A stretch of DNA of 64,000 bases, taken from NCBI GenBank assembly GCA_047501485.1, contig JAZDRN010000001.1, forward strand, positions 248,001 through 312,000. The letters run 5' to 3'. This document shows, in pieces, positions 23,405 through 32,580 of the stretch (positions within the stretch are counted from its first letter, which is position 1; the number at the start of each line of letters is the position of its first letter). Made by a program: the position numbers and the translations under genes. The notes under the pieces are model-generated. The model saw only the letters and a list, made by a program, of their open reading frames with translations, did no database searches and was not told the DNA's origin. Origin of the DNA: Ancrocorticia sp047501485. GTDB lineage: Bacteria > Actinomycetota > Actinomycetes > Actinomycetales > Actinomycetaceae.

Positions 23405-24511
23405 CTACGCGCCTTCACTGCGCCGGGCGAGTGTCTGCAACTCGATGCCGCGAAGCCGAGCGAACTCAGCCGTTGACCCGGTGACCAATACGTCGGTCCG
23501 CCTGAGAGCAGCCACCTCGGCGGCTCCGAGCAGTGTCAACAGTGTGCGCACCTGTTCGATCCACGATTCCAGTTCGCCGACTAACGCATCCAACCCGTCG
23601 GTGAGGAGTACGTGCAGGAAATGTCCGCTCACACCGACCGCACGGGCGCCGAGCGCCAGTGCACGCACGACATCCAGCGGAGTCCGTACCCCACCGGAGG
23701 CAAGGACTTCGGCGGATCGTTGCGCGAATGGTTGCGCCGACTGATCCGATTGCATCGGGATCCGGTGCAGGCTGTCGAGGAGGCACTCGATGGTGCTCTG
23801 CCCCCATCCGGCCAGGTAGCCGTATTCGCGGCCGGTGCGCCGGTGGTTCTCGATGGCGGCGAAATCGGTGCCACCGCGGCCGCTGACATCCACGGTGTGC
23901 ACACCGCGAGCCATGACCTGACCGATGCTTCTCGCGGAGAGCCCGAACCCGACTTCCTTGACAACGACGGGCACGGCAACCGCCTCGACGATCTCCCCGA
24001 TACGGTCGAGCCAGCCGCGGAAGTCACGTTCTCCCTCGGGCATGACCAGTTCCTGGGCCGGATTCACATGAATCTGGAGCGCATCGGCGTCCAATAGGTC
24101 AACGGCCCGGCCCGCCTGTTCCGGCGTGGCCTGGGGACTGACGTTGGCGAAGAGAAAGGCGTTGGGCGCGTTCTCCCTGATCACCCGGAAAGTCGGTGCC
24201 AACGCAGGATCGCGGAGCGCCACGCTGACCGAACCGCTGGCCATGGCCACCCCGGTGGCCGCTGCTGCCCGGGCCAGATCCGCGTTGATTCTGCCTGTCA
24301 TCTCGCTGCCACCGGTCATCGCATTGATGTAGAACGGGACCGGCCAGGAGCGTCCTGTGACGGTGGTGGCGATGTCCACGTCGTCGCGCGAGAGTTCGCC
24401 GAAGGAATGATGCAGGAATCGTACGTCGTCGAAACCGTTGTGCAGCCCGCCGCGCAGCTCCTCGGAAATGCGGACGTGCTCGTCCTTGCGGTTGCTGTTG
24501 CGTTCACTCAC
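23405..24511 (-). CDS. fni: Type 2 isopentenyl-diphosphate delta-isomerase
   Basis: A 368-residue FMN-dependent TIM-barrel enzyme that interconverts IPP and DMAPP, the last step after the mevalonate pathway. Clear blocks are RKDEHVRI at the N-terminus, PFYINAMTGGS, MASGSVSVAL, LQIHVNPAQELVMPEGERDF (catalytic Gln and Mg-binding Glu) and ASGGVRTPLDVVRALALGARAVG for FMN phosphate. GTG 24511 follows the phosphomevalonate kinase TGA by one base, with GGTGGAG upstream. Last gene of the operon. Confidence 0.95.
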   Translation of the reverse strand: MSERNSNRKDEHVRISEELRGGLHNGFDDVRFLHHSFGELSRDDVDIATTVTGRSWPVPFYINAMTGGSEMTGRINADLARAAAATGVAMASGSVSVALRDPALAPTFRVIRENAPNAFLFANVSPQATPEQAGRAVDLLDADALQIHVNPAQELVMPEGERDFRGWLDRIGEIVEAVAVPVVVKEVGFGLSARSIGQVMARGVHTVDVSGRGGTDFAAIENHRRTGREYGYLAGWGQSTIECLLDSLHRIPMQSDQSAQPFAQRSAEVLASGGVRTPLDVVRALALGARAVGVSGHFLHVLLTDGLDALVGELESWIEQVRTLLTLLGAAEVAALRRTDVLVTGSTAEFARLRGIELQTLARRSEGA

Positions 24512-24512
24512 G

Positions 24513-25610
24513 TCACTCCACCTGTCCTTCCGGCTGATGCACATACAGGTTGAGCACCCGGATATCGGCTCTCTCCCAGACGGCGAGTAGCCCGTCGATG
24601 TCAGCGTTGTCCTCTATGAGCACGATCCCACAATCGCCGCCGCCGGCTCCGGAGGTCTTCGCCGCTCCGCCGTGATCCTCCGCCGTTTCGATGAGATGGC
24701 GCAGTTTCGGTGTCTCGATGGTGATTCCGGTGCGTTCGCCGAGTTGCCGCAGCAGCTCCCGGTTGTGCCGGATACCGGCGAGAATGCGCTTGACGTCGCC
24801 CGTGTTCAAAGCCTCAATGAGCGCGGTGACGCACCGGCTACTCTCCGTGAGGAACTGAGGATAGTCCATGCCTCCCCGGGTCTTGCGGGACTGTACGCCT
24901 CCGACCAGGCGTGATGTCGAGGCGGGGGAACCCGTCCATCCCACCAGCAAGCGGAGCCCGTCCGGAGGCGCCACGCGGTGTACGGAGAGCCCCGGCCATT
25001 GCGTGGCCAGAAGCTCGACCAGAGATCGGTTGGCTCGCTCGCTGCGAGCCCATTCCCGGTCGAAGGCGGTGTAGGCGATCCACCCACCGAACATGCTGGC
25101 GGCGATGTCGCCTCCGGACCCCGACCGCTGCACTTCGCTGCTCGCCAGCAGGGCCAGTTTCAGCTGTTCCATCCGAGTGAGATCCAGCCCGTAGTGCGCA
25201 CACAGGGCGCGGACCGTGGCCACGGTTACCGCGGCGGAGGAACCGAGACCGAATTTGCGGCCGGAATCGTTGACGAGCTCGCTGGCTATGTCGAGATCGA
25301 ATATCTGCAGTGGTTCGCCGAGTTCCACCACGACTTCTTCCACGACGCGCATCGCGGCAAGCACGAAACTGAAGGGGGTCTCGTCCGGTTCGATGACCAT
25401 GTCGCTGTCACGCCGGTACCATTCCAGTTGGCTGCCGGAGTGGAGGTCCGAGGTGATACGGCCGGTATCGACGGCATTCCTCACCCGCACCGTCACGTAG
25501 CGGTCCACCGCCACGAGCACGGCGGGAAACCCGGTTTCGACGACGGCGTATTCCCCGGCGACGTAGAGCTTGCCCGGAGCCCTGACCTCGGTGACCCATG
25601 GTTGGTTCAT
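24513..25610 (-). CDS. mvaK2: Phosphomevalonate kinase
   Basis: A 365-residue GHMP kinase making mevalonate-5-diphosphate. The N-terminal PGKLYVAGEYAVVE, ATP loop KFGLGSSAAVTVATV and C-terminal KTSGAGGGDCGI are the three GHMP motifs in the form typical of phosphomevalonate kinases. ATG 25610 overlaps the TGA of the decarboxylase gene (ATGA). Cytoplasmic. Fourth enzyme-order position fits an operon of pathway genes transcribed right to left. Confidence 0.94.
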   Translation of the reverse strand: MNQPWVTEVRAPGKLYVAGEYAVVETGFPAVLVAVDRYVTVRVRNAVDTGRITSDLHSGSQLEWYRRDSDMVIEPDETPFSFVLAAMRVVEEVVVELGEPLQIFDLDIASELVNDSGRKFGLGSSAAVTVATVRALCAHYGLDLTRMEQLKLALLASSEVQRSGSGGDIAASMFGGWIAYTAFDREWARSERANRSLVELLATQWPGLSVHRVAPPDGLRLLVGWTGSPASTSRLVGGVQSRKTRGGMDYPQFLTESSRCVTALIEALNTGDVKRILAGIRHNRELLRQLGERTGITIETPKLRHLIETAEDHGGAAKTSGAGGGDCGIVLIEDNADIDGLLAVWERADIRVLNLYVHQPEGQVE

Positions 25611-26620
25611 CGTGTCACCTTCAATCCGGGCCCCGCGTGAGTCACGATCGTGCGCAGACCCGGTACCGCACGCCCCAACGTGTTGCGAAGCAGAGAATCG
25701 AGGGCCTCCGCGTGCTCCGAATCGGTGAGGACCTTGACATTGGGCCCGGCGTCCATGGTGGCCCATGCCGGGAACCCGGCCGCGCGCGCATCCCGTATGG
25801 CCTGCAGGGCCATGTGGCTCGCCTCGGTCAGATAGTTGACCGCGGGCGAGGCCGCACGCATAGCGGCGTGCATACCCAGTGCATTGGCTTCGGCGGCTTC
25901 GCCCAAACGAGCGAGATCGTGGTGTGCCACCGCATCCAATGCCTCGGTCAGGTGTTCGGCGTGCTGCACTACCCAGGGCTCGTACACCGGAGAAGTCTCC
26001 ACCGTCCGGCGCATCGCCTCGCGGCTGGAGACAGCCTTGCGTCCGGCGTCCAGAATGAGCACGACGATGGCCAGCTCGGTGGCGAAGTCGCCGTCTTCGC
26101 CGGTCTCGACTGGCTCCGCATAGGAGGTCACGTCGTCTTTTCCGGCATGCCAGATCGCCAGACCGCCGAAGATCGAGCGGGACGCCGATCCGGAGCCGCG
26201 CCGGGCCAGTCGAGACAGCTCGCGGGCATTGAGGTCAAGTCCCGCCGCCGCGGCGGCGGCGCCGGCAAGCGCGGCGAAACCGGAAGCCGAACTGGCCAGC
26301 CCCGCGGCTGTCGGCACAGTGTTCAGTGAGGTCACCTCGGCGGGCGTGCTGATACCCGCGCGCTCACGGACCACGTCCAGCAGGGCTGTGATACGCCCCA
26401 AGGGGCGTCCGTCCACCGGTTCGCCGTCGAGTATGGCCCGGTCGCGGTCATCCTCCTCTTTGGCGGCGAGAAAACGCACCGTGGTTGTCGTGTACAACTC
26501 GTCGAGGGTCAGCGAGAGGCTCGAGGTGCGCGGGAGGATGAGTTCGTCGTCGACCTTCCCCCAGTACTTGATGAGAGCGATGTTGGCGTGTGCCGTCGCC
26601 GTCGCTGCGCTCGGGTTCAT
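25607..26620 (-). CDS. mvaD: Diphosphomevalonate decarboxylase
   Basis: A 337-residue GHMP-superfamily enzyme converting mevalonate diphosphate to IPP with ATP. ANIALIKYWGK is the family signature at the N-terminus, TVPTAAGLASSASGFAALAGAA the phosphate loop, and RRGSGSASRSIFGG with the later MDAGPNVKVL the active-site region (conserved Asp). ATG 26620 overlaps the TGA of the mevalonate kinase gene (ATGA); a further start upstream has no support. Confidence 0.95.
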   Translation of the reverse strand: MNPSAATATAHANIALIKYWGKVDDELILPRTSSLSLTLDELYTTTTVRFLAAKEEDDRDRAILDGEPVDGRPLGRITALLDVVRERAGISTPAEVTSLNTVPTAAGLASSASGFAALAGAAAAAAGLDLNARELSRLARRGSGSASRSIFGGLAIWHAGKDDVTSYAEPVETGEDGDFATELAIVVLILDAGRKAVSSREAMRRTVETSPVYEPWVVQHAEHLTEALDAVAHHDLARLGEAAEANALGMHAAMRAASPAVNYLTEASHMALQAIRDARAAGFPAWATMDAGPNVKVLTDSEHAEALDSLLRNTLGRAVPGLRTIVTHAGPGLKVTR

Positions 26621-27573
26621 GAGACCACCTGCTGGACGAGCGGCGCATGGATCCATGCGGTGCGGGCCCCGGCTGCGGTCATGGCCTGCTCGACCCGCCG
26701 GGCGTCATCGCGGGTCCGGGCGAGGGCGATGACGCATCCGCCACCGCCTCCACCGGTGAGCTTGGCGCCGAGGGCACCGGCGTCAAGTGCTGCGCGGACG
26801 AGCGCATCGAGTTGCTTGTTGCTGACGCCCAGGCCTGCGAGCAGACCATGCGACTCGGTCATTCTGGTTCCCAGTCGTGCAATGGCTCTTTTGCGCAGGT
26901 CCTCGACTGCTTCCTCGGTGATGCGTCCCAGTCGGGACAGCGCTGTCCGGGTGGTCCGGAACGAGTTCTCGTAAAGCGACCGGACGTGTCCGACCGTCTC
27001 CCGGGTGTTGCCCTTGATGCCGGAATCGGCGATGACGATCCAGGCGTCGAGCTCGAAGTCCAATTCGGTGGTCTGCCCGGCCTGGAAGTGAACGGGCGCG
27101 CTCGCGGAGGTGGCCATGGCGTCGAGCCCGGAGGGGCGGCCGTGTGCGATTTTCTCGGCTTCCTGTGTGAGGGTGAAGATCTCTTCCGGCGTGGTGGAAG
27201 CATCCCAGGCGTCGAGTATGGCGCGGATGACTGCACCGGCCGCCGCCGCTGAGGAACCGAGGCCGCGTTGGGCTGGAAACTCCGATTGGGTGGTGATATC
27301 CATGGGTACGTCAGGACGGCCGACGAATTCGGCGGTGACGGCGGCAGCCCGCAGAATGCTCGCGAGATGCGAAGGGGCGTTCCGCATGGGTCCGGACCAG
27401 CCGAGGCTCGTGAGAGTGCTCTCGTCACTGCCTCCGGCGGCCGGTTCGGCTCGGGCGGTCATTCGCAGCGAGCGCAGCGGCAGAGCGATGGCGGGATAGC
27501 CGTAGACCACGGAGTGCTCCCCGAAGAGAATTATCTTGGCCACGGTCTGGCCGAGTCCGACATGTGGAGTCAC
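26617..27573 (-). CDS. mvk: Mevalonate kinase
   Basis: A 318-residue GHMP kinase, first phosphorylation of the lower mevalonate pathway. KIILFGEHSVVYGYPAIALPL, PAQRGLGSSAAAAGAV and KLTGGGGGGC are the three family motifs; the GRPSGLDA segment carries the conserved catalytic Asp. GTG 27573 has AGGAAAG 5 nt upstream and begins 11 bases after the TctA-like stop. Neither HMG-CoA synthase nor reductase is encoded in this operon. Confidence 0.95.
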   Translation of the reverse strand: MTPHVGLGQTVAKIILFGEHSVVYGYPAIALPLRSLRMTARAEPAAGGSDESTLTSLGWSGPMRNAPSHLASILRAAAVTAEFVGRPDVPMDITTQSEFPAQRGLGSSAAAAGAVIRAILDAWDASTTPEEIFTLTQEAEKIAHGRPSGLDAMATSASAPVHFQAGQTTELDFELDAWIVIADSGIKGNTRETVGHVRSLYENSFRTTRTALSRLGRITEEAVEDLRKRAIARLGTRMTESHGLLAGLGVSNKQLDALVRAALDAGALGAKLTGGGGGGCVIALARTRDDARRVEQAMTAAGARTAWIHAPLVQQVVS

Positions 27574-27583
27574 GAAGTCTTTC

Positions 27584-28936
27584 CTATAGCAGATTCTGAA
27601 CGATCCAAGGGGAGGCATACAGCGTCATGAACTGTACACCGTAGCCCACACCCAGCTTGTTGAAGGTTCCGCAGGCCACGCCCACGAGAAGAACTCCGAA
27701 GATATTGGCCAGCCCCGCATCCAGGTAGGCCAACAGCAGGATGAAACCGACGAACAACCCGAGCACCGCCTCGTGGGGGATGTAGCGCATGACGAAGTAG
27801 GTGATCTGGTAGGAATACCGGACTGCGATGAAGTAGGTGATGGTCAGCGCCAACAGTGCACCGAGGATCACCGCTGCAACGAACTGGCCGGTGCTCAGCA
27901 TGTGGTGCAGGTTGTTATCGAGGGAGAGTACCGGAGGAGCATTGAACAGTGCCTGAGCGGGGCCGATCGCCACCGGGGACAACGGAATACCCACCGCGAG
28001 CAGCGGAATGATCGTTCCGGAAAGATAGGCGGCGTGTGCGACGCCGTTCATGGCCGTGACGGACCGGTTGGCCTTGGTCAGGCGATTCCCGGTGCGTCCC
28101 TCGGCAACCTTGCCGAGCAGGAAGGTCAGCCCCACCGGGCTGAGGAAGAACAGCGGTGTCGTGATCAGCGAAAGCAGGCCCGTGCGTGCTGTCTCTCCCT
28201 TGGTGAGAATATTGGTGGGGTCCAGGGACTGGCCGCTCATCTCCCGGCGAGAAATGTTCAGCTTGCTAGGCTTACGGCGCGGCAGTGCCTCGCGAGTCTT
28301 GCGATTGAGCAGTCCGAGGATAGAAACCAGCATGGGGCCGATCGTGATGCCGAGGAAGAAGGACACCGAGATGGTGCCGTCCTCTGGGATGACGCCCTGC
28401 TCACGGTAGAGCGAGAGCAACCCCTGGAACAACAGGGACATGGGAATGATCGCGAGCAGGGACAGCAGGCGGTTCGATCCCAGGAGGGCGAGCACCACCG
28501 CGCCGATGACGAACAGCAGCGAACCGTATTGGCGCAGTGTCCCCGCGTAAGGGGTGATCGCCGTGGCGATGGCCAAGCTCACCGGAATTGCCACGATGGT
28601 TCCGATTCCGCTTCCGGCCGCCATCTTCTTGATGGTTTCCGCAGCTTTGCCCTGTTCCTTGAGGTAGAGGGAATGCTCCATCATCGGGGTGGACAGCACT
28701 CCGCCCGGCAGACCGACGAGGGCGGTGGGAATGGCGTTGGTGAGGTTGAGGGTGACAATCGCCGCAATGAAGAAAGTGAGTATCACGATGGGAGCGACGC
28801 CAGCAAGAACCATGGCGAGGGTGACCGGAACCAGCACGCTGGTTTCGTCGGTGCCCGGAATGAATCCGATGAAGGTGTAGAGCAGGATCGCGGCGATGGC
28901 CGCGATCGGCATCTGGAGGAGGAGAGGGATGTCCAT
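27584..28936 (-). CDS. TctA-like tripartite tricarboxylate transporter permease
   Basis: A 450-residue membrane protein with about twelve helices. It shows the TctA pattern: an N-terminal YTFIGFIPGTDETSVLVPVTL loop (G..PG....L.P), a NAIPTALVGLPGGVLSTPMM segment and E-H-S-L-Y-L-K-E-Q-G-K-A-A matching the conserved G.P.A..G.A.AA region, with a repeated half in the C-terminus. TTT systems move carboxylates with a periplasmic binding protein; none is encoded here. ATG 28936 is one base after the stop of the small membrane protein. Being locked into a mevalonate operon it may carry mevalonate or another pathway acid; that is inference. Confidence 0.78.
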   Translation of the reverse strand: MDIPLLLQMPIAAIAAILLYTFIGFIPGTDETSVLVPVTLAMVLAGVAPIVILTFFIAAIVTLNLTNAIPTALVGLPGGVLSTPMMEHSLYLKEQGKAAETIKKMAAGSGIGTIVAIPVSLAIATAITPYAGTLRQYGSLLFVIGAVVLALLGSNRLLSLLAIIPMSLLFQGLLSLYREQGVIPEDGTISVSFFLGITIGPMLVSILGLLNRKTREALPRRKPSKLNISRREMSGQSLDPTNILTKGETARTGLLSLITTPLFFLSPVGLTFLLGKVAEGRTGNRLTKANRSVTAMNGVAHAAYLSGTIIPLLAVGIPLSPVAIGPAQALFNAPPVLSLDNNLHHMLSTGQFVAAVILGALLALTITYFIAVRYSYQITYFVMRYIPHEAVLGLFVGFILLLAYLDAGLANIFGVLLVGVACGTFNKLGVGYGVQFMTLYASPWIVQNLL

Positions 28937-28937
28937 G

Positions 28938-29267
28938 TCAGGGTGCGGTGCTCGTCAGGGTGGTCGCACTGACCCCCGATGCCGCAAAAGCTGACTCATC
29001 GGGCTCGTCCGTGGCAACGATTCGCACGTCGCGCTTGGGAGTGAACAGTATCGCACAGATGATGAAGCCGATGACGGAACCGCCGAGGCCCCAGAGGAAC
29101 AAGTTGGAGGAAAGAGCAGTGGCGATGAGCACCGCCGCTGCGGTGGTGCCACCACAGGTGACGAGTGACCACGTCAGGTGTCGAGGCGATACCAAGTCAT
29201 TCCACACTTCGATGTACTGTTCGCCGTCCGCATTCGGACCACCATTGAACGATTCAGCTTTGGACAT
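28938..29267 (-). CDS. Small two-helix membrane protein, possible TctB-like subunit
   Basis: A 109-residue protein with two adjacent membrane helices (about residues 31-50 and 53-72) and soluble ends. It precedes the TctA-like gene with a one-base gap and is the operon's first gene, so it may be its small subunit (TctB proteins have four helices, so the match is only positional). ATG 29267 is 8 nt after the -10 box TATCCT (29281-29276), with TTGTCA 17 nt upstream, which predicts a leaderless or near-leaderless mRNA. Confidence 0.7.
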   Translation of the reverse strand: MSKAESFNGGPNADGEQYIEVWNDLVSPRHLTWSLVTCGGTTAAAVLIATALSSNLFLWGLGGSVIGFIICAILFTPKRDVRIVATDEPDESAFAASGVSATTLTSTAP

Positions 29268-29336
29268 GGTTACAGAGGATAACCGGCTGGGGAAAGCTTG
29301 ACAATGGCGCACCTCGCCCCGCCTCTTACTTGACAA
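29268..29336 (-). promoter_or_regulatory. Leaderless promoter of the mevalonate operon with paired boxes
   Basis: TTGTCA (29304-29299), 17 nt, TATCCT (29281-29276), 8 nt, ATG. The octamer CTTGACAA occurs at 29297-29304 over the -35 and again at 29329-29336, 32 bp apart (three helical turns), which fits an activator or repressor pair of sites. Confidence 0.6.
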
Positions 29337-29395
29337 AAGCGTCGAAGTCGGAATAAGTCCGAATAGAGGCGATCGCGCGGTCCGTACGAAGGCCG

Positions 29396-30388
29396 CTACG
29401 GCGTCTCATCCACGGCGGCCCAGAAGCACGTACGCAGTTCCTGACGGGCCCAGAGCGGGATGTCATAGATATCGCAGGTATTGGAGAGGTCGGCTAGAAG
29501 GATGCGATCCACCTCTGGAGGGATGCTGGGGCGGTTGCGGGACAGATGGTAGATGTCCTGCCCCGTCGCTGTACGGTTCCAGACGCTGTAGGTACGCCGC
29601 GCCACCTCTTCGATGATGTCGTGGGGGATGGCGGCGGAGTGCTCGTCGTGTCCCTCCTTGTTCTGCCACTCGGAGGAATAGACGAGTTCGTGAGAGATGA
29701 GCGGGGTTCGTGGCGCCGGAGGAGGCGGGGAGCTCGGCGCACTCTGCACACCGGGCTGACGCGGCTTGGCCATCATCGCCGGAGTAGGTTTCACGCTCGG
29801 CTGTTTCATCGGAGCTTCGGCCACACGCTTCGCCGCGGAGCTCGGAGCCTCGGTCACCGATTCGTTGATGTTCTTCGGATCGATGAGCAGCACGCCATCC
29901 GCCGCGAGCGTGAGGTTCTGGGCGACTGCGAACGGCACATCGTCGTTTCCGGCCTGCGGTACGGCGAGCACTTTGACGCGCAGCCCCAATTGCTGGGCGT
30001 CCTCGACCGCCTCGGTGAGGTCGTCGTCGCCGGAGATCACGTAGGCGAATTCGACCGTACGGTTGACGGCCATCAGAACCAGATCGAGACCAAGCCGCAG
30101 GTCGACGCCCTTCTGCTCCCCGTACGTGTTGATGCGTCCCATGCGCAGCTTGACGCCGTCGAGATTGCCGATCCTTCTCTGATCGGAGTCCGGTATTCCG
30201 TCTTTGCCGCCGTCGTACCACAGGATACGCAGCAGATTCGCACCGCACTCGGCTTCCACCTGCTCTAGCAGACGTGCGATGAACTGTTCCTCGTTCACCT
30301 TGACCGCTCCGCGGTAGGAGGAGCCCGATATTCGAGTTGCCAGTGCCGCATAGAAGTAACCGGCGTCCACGAGCACTGCATATCTCAT
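29396..30388 (-). CDS. NYN-domain (LabA/DUF88-like) protein, putative RNase
   Basis: A 330-residue protein. The N-terminal 165 residues are a NYN/PIN-like nuclease fold: YAVLVDAGYFYAAL, RILWYDGG, GVDLRLGLDLVLMA and VISGDDDLTEAVEDAQQLG hold the expected acidic residues. A Pro/Ala-rich linker (about 190-245) leads to an 85-residue helical C-terminal domain of unknown role. ATG 30388 lies 8 nt after TAGACT, so it may be leaderless. It is divergent from the FAH-family gene. Confidence 0.82.
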   Translation of the reverse strand: MRYAVLVDAGYFYAALATRISGSSYRGAVKVNEEQFIARLLEQVEAECGANLLRILWYDGGKDGIPDSDQRRIGNLDGVKLRMGRINTYGEQKGVDLRLGLDLVLMAVNRTVEFAYVISGDDDLTEAVEDAQQLGLRVKVLAVPQAGNDDVPFAVAQNLTLAADGVLLIDPKNINESVTEAPSSAAKRVAEAPMKQPSVKPTPAMMAKPRQPGVQSAPSSPPPPAPRTPLISHELVYSSEWQNKEGHDEHSAAIPHDIIEEVARRTYSVWNRTATGQDIYHLSRNRPSIPPEVDRILLADLSNTCDIYDIPLWARQELRTCFWAAVDETP

Positions 30389-30607
30389 AGACACAAAGTC
30401 TATTGTCTCATCATGGACAGCGAGGGCTACCGGGCCCGGCGAGTGGAGAATTCGCCGTACGAATCGAGGAACCCTCCACCGTGTTGTCAGGAAGCCAGCC
30501 GGTGTGCGAAGCAGGAGGAGTTCCGGCCGGCTCATCCCTCGCTAGGGGATCGAAGGTTCTCGGAGCTCACACTCGAGAGTGGATCTTCTCGCGAGGTAAA
30601 GTGAACC

Positions 30608-31384
30608 ATGCGTATTGCTAGATTCACCGATGGAAAGTCCACTCATTTTGGTCGAATGACCGACGACCTTCTCGGCGTCGAGGTTCTCTCCGCAGATCCT
30701 CTCGTCGAGGGCGTGAACCCGACAGGTCAGGTCGTGGCCGTCGACAGGGTGCGGCTGTTGCCACCGGTCGTCCCGTCGAAGATCGTGGGAATCGGGAAGA
30801 ACTATGTGGATCACATCAAGGAATTCGATAGCGTCACCCCGGAGGAACCGCTGATCTTCCTGAAACCGTCGACCTCTCTGATAGGCCACGGGGAGACTAT
30901 CGTGTTGCCTGCGTGGACCGAGCATGTGGATCACGAGGCCGAGCTTGCCGTTGTCATCGGTGCTGTCGCCAAGAACGTACCGCTGGAGCGAGTCGATGAG
31001 GTGATTTACGGCTACACCGTCGGCAATGACGTCTCCGCACGCGACATCCAGAAGCGGGATGGGCAGTGGACGCGCGCCAAAGGATTCGACACCGCATGTC
31101 CACTGGGGCCGTGGATCGTTCCGGGGCAGGACCTGGACATCGAGAATCTACGGGTCACGGCGACGGTCAACGGTGAGACCCGTCAGTCCGAATCCACGGC
31201 ACGGATGATCAACCCTGTTCGTCGGCTGGTCTCTTTCGTCTCGCAGGCGTTCACTCTTTTGCCCGGTGACGTCATTTTGACCGGGACGCCCGCGGGTGTC
31301 AGCCGCATTGACGACGGCGACGTTGTGGAGGTTTCCGTTTCGGGTATCGGCACTCTCTCGAATCCTGTGGCAAGAACTTACTGA
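30608..31384 (+). CDS. Fumarylacetoacetate hydrolase family protein
   Basis: A 258-residue metal-dependent hydrolase, decarboxylase or isomerase of the FAH superfamily. KIVGIGKNYVDHIKEF, LKPSTSLIGHG, the metal-ligand DHEAELAVVIG and GYTVGNDVSARDIQK then LTGTPAGV are standard. Such proteins act in aromatic catabolism or as oxaloacetate decarboxylase/keto-enol isomerases; sequence does not decide. A TAAAGT box (30597-30602) ends 5 nt before ATG 30608, suggesting a leaderless mRNA, although GAGG nearby is a possible ribosome site. Confidence 0.92.
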   Translation: MRIARFTDGKSTHFGRMTDDLLGVEVLSADPLVEGVNPTGQVVAVDRVRLLPPVVPSKIVGIGKNYVDHIKEFDSVTPEEPLIFLKPSTSLIGHGETIVLPAWTEHVDHEAELAVVIGAVAKNVPLERVDEVIYGYTVGNDVSARDIQKRDGQWTRAKGFDTACPLGPWIVPGQDLDIENLRVTATVNGETRQSESTARMINPVRRLVSFVSQAFTLLPGDVILTGTPAGVSRIDDGDVVEVSVSGIGTLSNPVARTY

Positions 31385-31406
31385 TCATCGAAGGACACGA
31401 GGGTGC

Positions 31407-31440
31407 GGGTGGGGCGAGCGTTTGTGCGCAGACCCCACCC
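31407..31440. terminator. Bidirectional terminator between FAH and phosphatase genes
   Basis: GGGTGGGG (31407-31414) pairs with CCCCACCC (31433-31440) between convergent genes, with a GC-rich loop that can pair further. Confidence 0.55.
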
Positions 31441-31474
31441 GTATCAACGGTTCCCCGATCGTGGGCCTTCGCGT

Positions 31475-32338
31475 TCAGCCGTTCTCGCCGTTCTCAATGA
31501 AGCTCGTGTCATTGAAACTCTCGAGAGAGTATTCGCCATCCTTGTACGTGATGATGGTGACGGCCGCATTGGCAACCCCGCCACCGCCCATATCGAAGTC
31601 CGGGAAGAGATGTTTGACCAATGCTTGTATGCTCAAACCGTGGGATACGATGAGCACATTTCCGCTACCTTTGGCTGACTCCGTCTCCACGATGTCGTCG
31701 ATCGAGGCATCGAGGCGTTCGACGATGGTGTCGTAGTCCTCTGCGGGCCAGTTTCCCTCGCTTTCCGGACGTGCTTTGTCCAGCTCGGCAACACTGTTGG
31801 CGAATTCCTCCGGACCCACGCTTTCCATGAACTCTTCCAGAGTGATACCTCTGGAGTCCGCGATGTCGGTCCACATCGTCTCGTTCAGATCGCCCTCGTA
31901 GGTGCCGAAGTTGAACTCGCGCAGACGATCGTCATGGTTCACCTCAAGGTCTGCGGAGGTCTCGCTGTTCTCCAGGATGATCTCTGCGGTTTGATAAGCC
32001 CGCCCGCTCGAGGAGCTGTAGGCGGCCTGGAACTCGACGTCGGCGAGGCCGCGGCCAGCAGCCTCCACAACGTCTTCGCCCTCAGGGGTCAGCGGTGCGT
32101 CCGCCCAGCCTTGCACCCTGTCGGTGGTGTTGAGCATCGTTTTCCCGTGTCGTACGACGTAGAGCGTCACCTCGTCGGTCTCGGCAACCGCGTCAGAGGA
32201 CGCGGCGGCCGAAGAATCGCTGGACGAGGTGTTCGTATCGGTGGGATCGGCGGCGCCGCCCGTGCCTGACGAACAGCCTCCGAGGATCAGGGCGGCTGAA
32301 AGCAACACCCCTCCAATGGTGGTATTTCTTGTTCTCAT
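31475..32338 (-). CDS. Lipoprotein with histidine-phosphatase domain
   Basis: A 287-residue exported lipoprotein. A signal sequence ends in the lipobox LILGGC, followed by a Ser/Thr/Asp-rich spacer of about 40 residues. The enzyme domain begins LYVVRHGKTMLN (RHG motif with nucleophilic His), continues LTPEGEDVVEAAGRGL, AYSSSSGRAYQTAEIIL, DRLREFNFGTYEG and ends with IVSHGLSIQALV (second catalytic His). It is probably a surface-bound phosphomonoesterase; substrate unknown. ATG 32338 has AAGGA 8 nt upstream. Confidence 0.9.
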   Translation of the reverse strand: MRTRNTTIGGVLLSAALILGGCSSGTGGAADPTDTNTSSSDSSAAASSDAVAETDEVTLYVVRHGKTMLNTTDRVQGWADAPLTPEGEDVVEAAGRGLADVEFQAAYSSSSGRAYQTAEIILENSETSADLEVNHDDRLREFNFGTYEGDLNETMWTDIADSRGITLEEFMESVGPEEFANSVAELDKARPESEGNWPAEDYDTIVERLDASIDDIVETESAKGSGNVLIVSHGLSIQALVKHLFPDFDMGGGGVANAAVTIITYKDGEYSLESFNDTSFIENGENG

Positions 32339-32580
32339 GTTTTCTTCCTTCACTTAGCTTCGTTGCTATAGTGCCCACAACTGTGTGGTGATAATGGAGT
32401 TCGCTGTCTGTTCATGTTCTGCTTGGGATGGGCAGCGCTGGGAGCCTATTACGTCCGATCCGGTGCCGTCAACCGCTTCGTGCGAAGCACTTATCGAGTG
32501 GCTTGGCTATCCAGTGGCCCGGTGGTGGACGGCGCCGTTGGGGTGCTTCCACCACCGACGCCGAGACGTTATCGCGAGTT
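32339..32580. other. Gap between phosphatase gene and bgl promoter
   Basis: A 68-codon plus-strand frame (32414-32620) begins with a hydrophobic stretch (FCLGWAALGAYYV) but runs through the bgl promoter and shows no family or ribosome site; I do not call it. No other signal is seen. Confidence 0.4.

Noticed and set aside
23204..23476. 90-codon plus-strand frame from TTG after the second membrane protein
   Set aside because: It exists because the repeat end carries TTGACTCACGG again; downstream sequence is not protein-like and runs into fni antisense.
27773..28972. 399-codon plus-strand frame
   Set aside because: Full antisense shadow of the TctA-like gene, with Arg/Gly/His-rich composition and no family.
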